From NCBI GenBank assembly GCA_017452565.1, contig JAFTMF010000198.1:1-7380 (forward strand): 7,380 nucleotides of DNA, written 5' to 3'. The stretch's first letter is position 1; every line of letters begins with the position of its first letter. Shown piece after piece: positions 5,384-7,380 of this stretch. The translations under genes were made by a program, and so were the position numbers. Source of the stretch: Clostridia bacterium. Its GTDB lineage: Bacteria; Bacillota; Clostridia; Oscillospirales; CAG-272. The notes under the pieces are model-generated. The model saw only the letters and a program-made list of their open reading frames with translations, did no database searches and had not been told where the DNA came from.

Positions 5384-5836
5384 ATGTCTGATATCGAGAA
5401 AATCACCCGCAGAAGCATTCTCATACGGCGCACTCTCCCGCCGTTCGCCTTTTCCTGCTTCTTCTTTGGCTTGGCCTGCGTCCTCTTCGCTTCCTTGGCA
5501 AAGGGACAATGGATGATCGTACCTGCAGTTCTTCTGTTCGCCGCTCCGCTGGTAGGGATCCTCCTGCTGAACGATCGGTGGACACGGGGATGGGTTGTGG
5601 ATATCATTCCGGCAATGGATGGCAGCATCCAATTTCGCCGATACAAAAAAGAACCGCTGACTGTAGACCAGTCGCAGGTGATCCGCATCGTGGGAACGTG
5701 GGACTTTTACGTTTTTACCCTCCGCGACAAGCGAAAACTGTGGTTCTACCGCCGTCACGGCGGAGGATTCCTCCAAGTTCTGGATCATCCTGCCGTCCAT
5801 CAGTGCACTTTCCCTTATGCGGAAATGCGACGGTGA
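5384..5836 (+). CDS. Two-helix membrane protein with beta-rich tail (bPH/YcxB-like?)
   Basis: This is a 150-residue protein of no named family. A basic N-terminus (RRSILIRR) leads into two membrane helices (about 19-39 and 43-63) forming a hairpin with both ends in the cytoplasm. Residues 68-132 are alternating strands (WVVDIIP, SIQFRRYKKE, VIRIVGTWDFYVFTLRDKRKLWFY) resembling the bacterial PH-like or YcxB-like domains that follow such hairpins. The start at 5384 is 6 nt after AGGAG (5373-5377); the longer frame from 5162 overlaps the zinc-ribbon gene and is rejected. The next gene has the same architecture 14 bp downstream, so the pair may have come from an old duplication or form a heteromer (inference). 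Confidence 0.75.
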   Translation: MSDIEKITRRSILIRRTLPPFAFSCFFFGLACVLFASLAKGQWMIVPAVLLFAAPLVGILLLNDRWTRGWVVDIIPAMDGSIQFRRYKKEPLTVDQSQVIRIVGTWDFYVFTLRDKRKLWFYRRHGGGFLQVLDHPAVHQCTFPYAEMRR

Positions 5837-5850
5837 GGATGGAGGCTATG

Positions 5851-6372
5851 ATGAATCATCTTCTTCTGACCTGCAATCAATCTCCTATGCACTTCACCCG
5901 TCCGATTCTCCGCAAATACCTGCGCCCCCTGTTTTATCTCTATGGCGGGATTACGGTGGCATTGTTCATCGGCGGATTTTTTGAGTCGATGCTCTTCTTC
6001 TTGGCTGGATTGTTTGGTATCATTCTACTTCTGCTGATAAATTGGCAGCGGATGGTACTGCAAAAGAGCAACGTGGTGGAGTTTTATGAGGACACCCTCC
6101 TCCTGCGTAATCACCGAGGGGAGGTAATCCGCACCGTTTCCTACCAAGACGTGCTGTATGCCGACGTCATCCCACTGCGGTTTGCCGGCAAGCAGCATAG
6201 CTCCCCTGCCTACCGCGACCAAGGGCGCTATCTCTGCCTATGGCTGGCAGAAACGCCACCTCTTTGGGAGGACGATTCTTTTGTAGAGCTGAGCGGATGG
6301 GAGGAGCTGTTTCTACTCGCCTACAACGAGGATGCAGAGCGGCTTCTTCGGGAGAAGGTGCAGTTTGCATAA
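5851..6372 (+). CDS. Two-helix membrane protein with YcxB-like C-terminal domain
   Basis: This is a 173-residue protein with a short basic N-terminus, two membrane helices (about 27-45 and 46-66) and a C-terminal cytoplasmic domain. The segment 75-110 (VVEFYEDTLLLRNHRGEVIRTVSYQDV, cited in part) has the strand pattern and Y/F-x-D turn typical of YcxB-like domains, followed by more strands (YLCLWLAE, 127-134) and a C-terminal helix. The ATG at 5851 is 5 nt after GGAGG (5841-5845); ATGs at 5848 and 5839 are too close to or before the ribosome site. It is the last gene of the five-gene cluster. No terminator follows directly: a strong promoter starts 18 bp after the stop codon, and the first good terminator is at 6467-6516. 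Function is unknown. Confidence 0.75.
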   Translation: MNHLLLTCNQSPMHFTRPILRKYLRPLFYLYGGITVALFIGGFFESMLFFLAGLFGIILLLLINWQRMVLQKSNVVEFYEDTLLLRNHRGEVIRTVSYQDVLYADVIPLRFAGKQHSSPAYRDQGRYLCLWLAETPPLWEDDSFVELSGWEELFLLAYNEDAERLLREKVQFA

Positions 6373-6389
6373 AAAAATCCCCCGCCCTC

Positions 6390-6418
6390 TTGACAAGGAG
6401 CGAGAGATAGTGTATAAT
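6390..6418 (+). promoter_or_regulatory. Consensus promoter of the antitoxin RNA
   Basis: TTGACA at 6390-6395, a 17-bp spacer and TATAAT at 6413-6418 match the sigma-A consensus perfectly. No protein-coding frame follows on this strand; instead the transcript, starting near 6425, runs into the terminator at 6467-6516 and is antisense to the 3' end of the toxin mRNA. Confidence 0.85.
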
Positions 6419-6424
6419 ATAGTT

Positions 6425-6516
6425 ACAAGGAGCGCACCGGCGACGGTTTGCTTCCCAATTGTTAGCAGAAATAACCGCTAAGTTTGGTAGACAGGGCGGT
6501 TATTTCTTTTTGTTTT
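6425..6516 (+). ncRNA. Predicted antisense RNA antitoxin (type I TA)
   Basis: This is an approximately 90-nt RNA defined by the consensus promoter at 6390-6418 and the terminator ending near 6516. It opens with a short stem closed by a GCGA (GNRA) tetraloop (ACCG/CGGT, 6436-6447), has an unpaired middle, and ends in the terminator stem, whose right half is the complement of the last toxin codons and stop. This 3'-end overlap is the layout of the Bacillus TxpA/RatA and BsrG/SR4 type I systems, in which the antisense RNA pairs with toxin mRNA to block translation and cause its decay. The RNA itself is predicted, not observed; the exact ends are estimates. Confidence 0.72.
6467..6516 (+). terminator. 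Rho-independent terminator of the antitoxin RNA
   Basis: AGAAATAACCGC at 6467-6478 pairs perfectly with GCGGTTATTTCT at 6496-6507 (12 bp, 17-nt loop), followed by TTTTGTTTT. The toxin stop codon (TAA on the minus strand, 6502-6500) lies within the right arm, so the same palindrome serves the antitoxin's end and the toxin's 3' coding end. It may also stop transcription coming from the small-gene cluster. Confidence 0.85.
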
Positions 6517-6598
6517 GATGAATCACTGAAACGACAAAGTCGATCAGGGCTAAGACAAACGTAGAAAACAGGATGAGCTGTTCGAATGTTATGTACAT
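6500..6598 (-). CDS. Holin-like type I toxin peptide (TxpA/BsrG/Fst type)
   Basis: This 32-residue peptide has an acidic/polar N-terminus (MYITFEQ), one membrane helix (about residues 8-26) and a charged end HQNKKK. This size and plan (short head, single helix, Lys-rich tail) are those of the putative holin-like toxins of Bacillota, which insert in the cytoplasmic membrane and disturb it when over-made. The start at 6598 lies 8 nt after the strong GGAGGAGG site (6614-6607); another ATG at 6604 is only 2 nt from it. The gene faces a convergent promoter and antisense RNA, has a 149-nt structured leader, and its ribosome site is fully paired in that leader, all hallmarks of type I toxin-antitoxin control. 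It is too short for most gene callers. Confidence 0.8.
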   Translation of the reverse strand: MYITFEQLILFSTFVLALIDFVVSVIHQNKKK

Positions 6599-6606
6599 AG
6601 TCATCA

Positions 6607-6640
6607 CCTCCTCCGTTGGCGTTTGCAACGCCGGGAGGAG
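6607..6640 (-). promoter_or_regulatory. Leader hairpin sequestering the toxin ribosome binding site
   Basis: In the toxin mRNA, CTCCTCC (6640-6634) pairs with GGAGGAG (6614-6608) over 7 bp. Inside this, GGCGTT (6632-6627) pairs with AACGCC (6623-6618) over 6 bp around a 3-nt loop, with a small internal loop between. The result is a 13-bp interrupted stem that hides nearly the whole ribosome site GGAGGAGG, so translation should be blocked until the leader is refolded or processed. Confidence 0.75.
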
Positions 6641-6747
6641 ACAAAAAGATGTTCCTCCATCGGCGTTTTCACGCAGAGAAGAAGCCAATGGTGCGCTTGC
6701 ACCATTTATCGCCACCGTGTAGGTGTGCTCCCGGGAGTGATACTCCG
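6641..6747 (-). other. Structured 5' leader of the toxin mRNA
   Basis: From the predicted start near 6747 the leader holds in order: a 5-bp hairpin at its very 5' end (GGAGT/ACTCC, 6746-6734), an 8-bp hairpin (AATGGTGC/GCACCATT, 6706-6687, loop 4), and a small stem with a GAAA tetraloop (GCGT/ACGC, 6674-6663). It then carries GGAGGAAC (from about 6659), a second purine-rich stretch that could compete for the anti-ribosome-site strand. A terminal 5' hairpin and tight folding are typical of stable type I toxin messages. No reading frame in it looks real. Confidence 0.55.
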
Positions 6748-6753
6748 AGAGTG

Positions 6754-6782
6754 ATTATAGCATACACTCCGTCCTTTGCCAA
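6754..6782 (-). promoter_or_regulatory. Toxin promoter, extended -10
   Basis: On the minus strand TTGGCA (6782-6777) and TATAAT (6759-6754) are 17 bp apart, with TG-C just before the -10 box. Transcription would start near 6747. The -35 box is only 2 bp from the -35 box of the divergent Nudix promoter, so RNA polymerase binding to one should exclude the other. Confidence 0.8.
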
Positions 6783-6784
6783 GA

Positions 6785-6813
6785 TTGACAAAGGGCGTTT
6801 TTTGTGTTACAAT
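6785..6813 (+). promoter_or_regulatory. Promoter of the Nudix hydrolase gene, extended -10
   Basis: TTGACA at 6785-6790 and TACAAT at 6808-6813 are separated by 17 bp, with TG-T before the -10 box. The predicted start is near 6820, about 27 nt before the ATG at 6847. It is back to back with the toxin promoter. Confidence 0.85.
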
Positions 6814-6846
6814 AGACTCATACCATTTCACATTAAGGAGCATCCT

Positions 6847-7302
6847 ATGGCAAAGAAAGAAACCTGTATTCTCACCAATATGTGTATGATCGTGGACGGC
6901 GAGCGCATCCTTGTGCAGGATCGGAAAGACCCCAACTGGCCGGGGATCACCTTTCCCGGCGGTCACGTAGAGCCGGGAGAATCCTTCGTGGAGTCCACCA
7001 TCCGCGAGGTGCGGGAAGAAACGGGGCTGACCGTCTCCAATCTGCGGCTGTGCGGTGTCAAGCAATGGACGCAAAGGGGCGGCGAGTATCGCTATATCGT
7101 CTTTTTCTACAAGACCGAGACTTTCTCGGGAGAGCTGAAGGCCTCCGACGAGGGCGAGGTGTTCTGGATTTCCAAGGACGAGCTGGAGCAGTACACGCTG
7201 GCAGACGGATTTGCCGAAATGTACGAGGTGTTCGAGCAAGACGAGCTGTCCGAGAACTATCACTGGTTCGAGGATGGTCAGTGGAAGCAGAAGAATATTT
7301 GA
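6847..7302 (+). CDS. Nudix hydrolase, MutT-like (putative 8-oxo-dGTP diphosphatase)
   Basis: This is a 151-residue single-domain Nudix enzyme. The full Nudix box G-x5-E-x7-R-E-U-x-E-E-x-G-U is present at residues 39-61 (GHVEPGE at 39-45, REVREETGL at 53-61), with the metal-binding glutamates intact. It is preceded by the substrate-strand motif WPGITFPGG (31-39). Such proteins cleave nucleoside diphosphates linked to another group; MutT-type members remove oxidised dGTP from the nucleotide pool, but the substrate here is not proven by sequence. The length is normal for the family and the C-terminus (YHWFEDGQW) is complete. The ATG is 6 nt after AAGGAG (6835-6840). An upstream in-frame ATG at 6616 would run through the toxin leader and both promoters and is rejected. 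The gene has its own promoter and appears monocistronic. Confidence 0.93.
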   Translation: MAKKETCILTNMCMIVDGERILVQDRKDPNWPGITFPGGHVEPGESFVESTIREVREETGLTVSNLRLCGVKQWTQRGGEYRYIVFFYKTETFSGELKASDEGEVFWISKDELEQYTLADGFAEMYEVFEQDELSENYHWFEDGQWKQKNI

Positions 7303-7320
7303 GGTGAATTCAACACGTAG

Positions 7321-7340
7321 GGCGGGGGCTTGCTCCCGCC
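7321..7340. repeat. GC-rich palindrome after the Nudix gene
   Basis: GGCGGGGGC at 7321-7329 and GCTCCCGCC at 7332-7340 form a 9-bp stem with one G-T pair and a 2-nt loop, 18 nt after the Nudix stop codon. No T run follows, so it is a weak terminator at best. It resembles the short GC-rich palindromes found between genes in Oscillospiraceae-like genomes (recollection, unverified). A smaller stem CGGT/ACCG follows at 7353-7363. Nothing coding is seen from 7303 to the right edge. Confidence 0.5.
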
Positions 7341-7380
7341 GTGCAAAACACACGGTTTTACCGGCGCAAATTGTCTACGA

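Noticed and set aside
6373..6412. Leftward terminator of the toxin mRNA using the T run at 6371-6379 (minus sense)
   Set aside because: The candidate stem before it (around 6383-6402) is short and mismatched and is separated from the T run by several G residues, so I could not support it; the toxin 3' end stays undefined.
6616..6846. Upstream extension of the Nudix gene to ATG 6616
   Set aside because: It would cover the toxin leader and both promoters, has no family similarity in the added residues, and the ATG at 6847 has an ideal ribosome site.
1..7380. CRISPR array, tRNA, rRNA, insertion sequence or prophage genes
   Set aside because: There are no regularly spaced long repeats, no cloverleaf, no transposase or integrase motifs and no terminal repeats. 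The short palindromes are not insertion ends.

Overview
The window looks like chromosomal DNA from a moderately GC-rich Clostridia-type Bacillota, plausibly a gut Oscillospiraceae-like lineage. The support is: strong AGGAGG-type ribosome binding sites 4-10 nt before almost every start, near-consensus sigma-A promoters (TTGACA-17-TATAAT), protein families common in that group, and GC-rich palindromes placed right after genes. The lineage call is inference.

Left part (minus strand, 42-1426): a two-gene operon. A membrane-anchored protein with a degenerate nuclease-related (NERD-like) domain overlaps by 4 bp (ATGA) a half-size chromate-transporter (CHR) family protein. It is read from a perfect consensus promoter at 1522-1550. 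The 329-bp divergent region 1427-1755 also carries two rightward promoters and a perfect 10-bp inverted repeat.

Middle (plus strand, 1756-4160): a membrane module. The first gene joins in one frame an N-terminal membrane protein (Pro/Ala-rich tail, one membrane helix, external NTF2-like-looking domain) to a complete NfeD protein. The NfeD half still has its own ribosome binding site and ATG at 2650. After a leader with three consecutive hairpins comes a stomatin/QmcA-like SPFH protein, the usual partner of NfeD in membrane-organising (raft-like) scaffolds. A 15-bp perfect hairpin closes this unit.

4289-6372 (plus): five closely spaced small genes. They are a 67-residue two-helix protein of about 35% GC, a two-helix protein with an external domain, a zinc-ribbon protein, and two successive proteins built as a two-helix membrane hairpin plus a beta-rich tail (YcxB/bPH-like). 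Function is unknown, but gene spacing suggests co-transcription.

Right part (6373-7380): the most notable element is a compact type I toxin-antitoxin locus. A 32-residue holin-like (TxpA/BsrG/Fst-type) peptide is encoded on the minus strand. A convergent consensus promoter on the plus strand drives an approximately 90-nt antisense RNA whose terminator stem contains the toxin stop codon. The toxin mRNA has a long structured leader in which its ribosome binding site is completely paired. Its promoter lies back to back, with 2 bp between -35 boxes, with the promoter of a MutT-like Nudix hydrolase (6847-7302). A GC-rich palindrome follows the Nudix gene.
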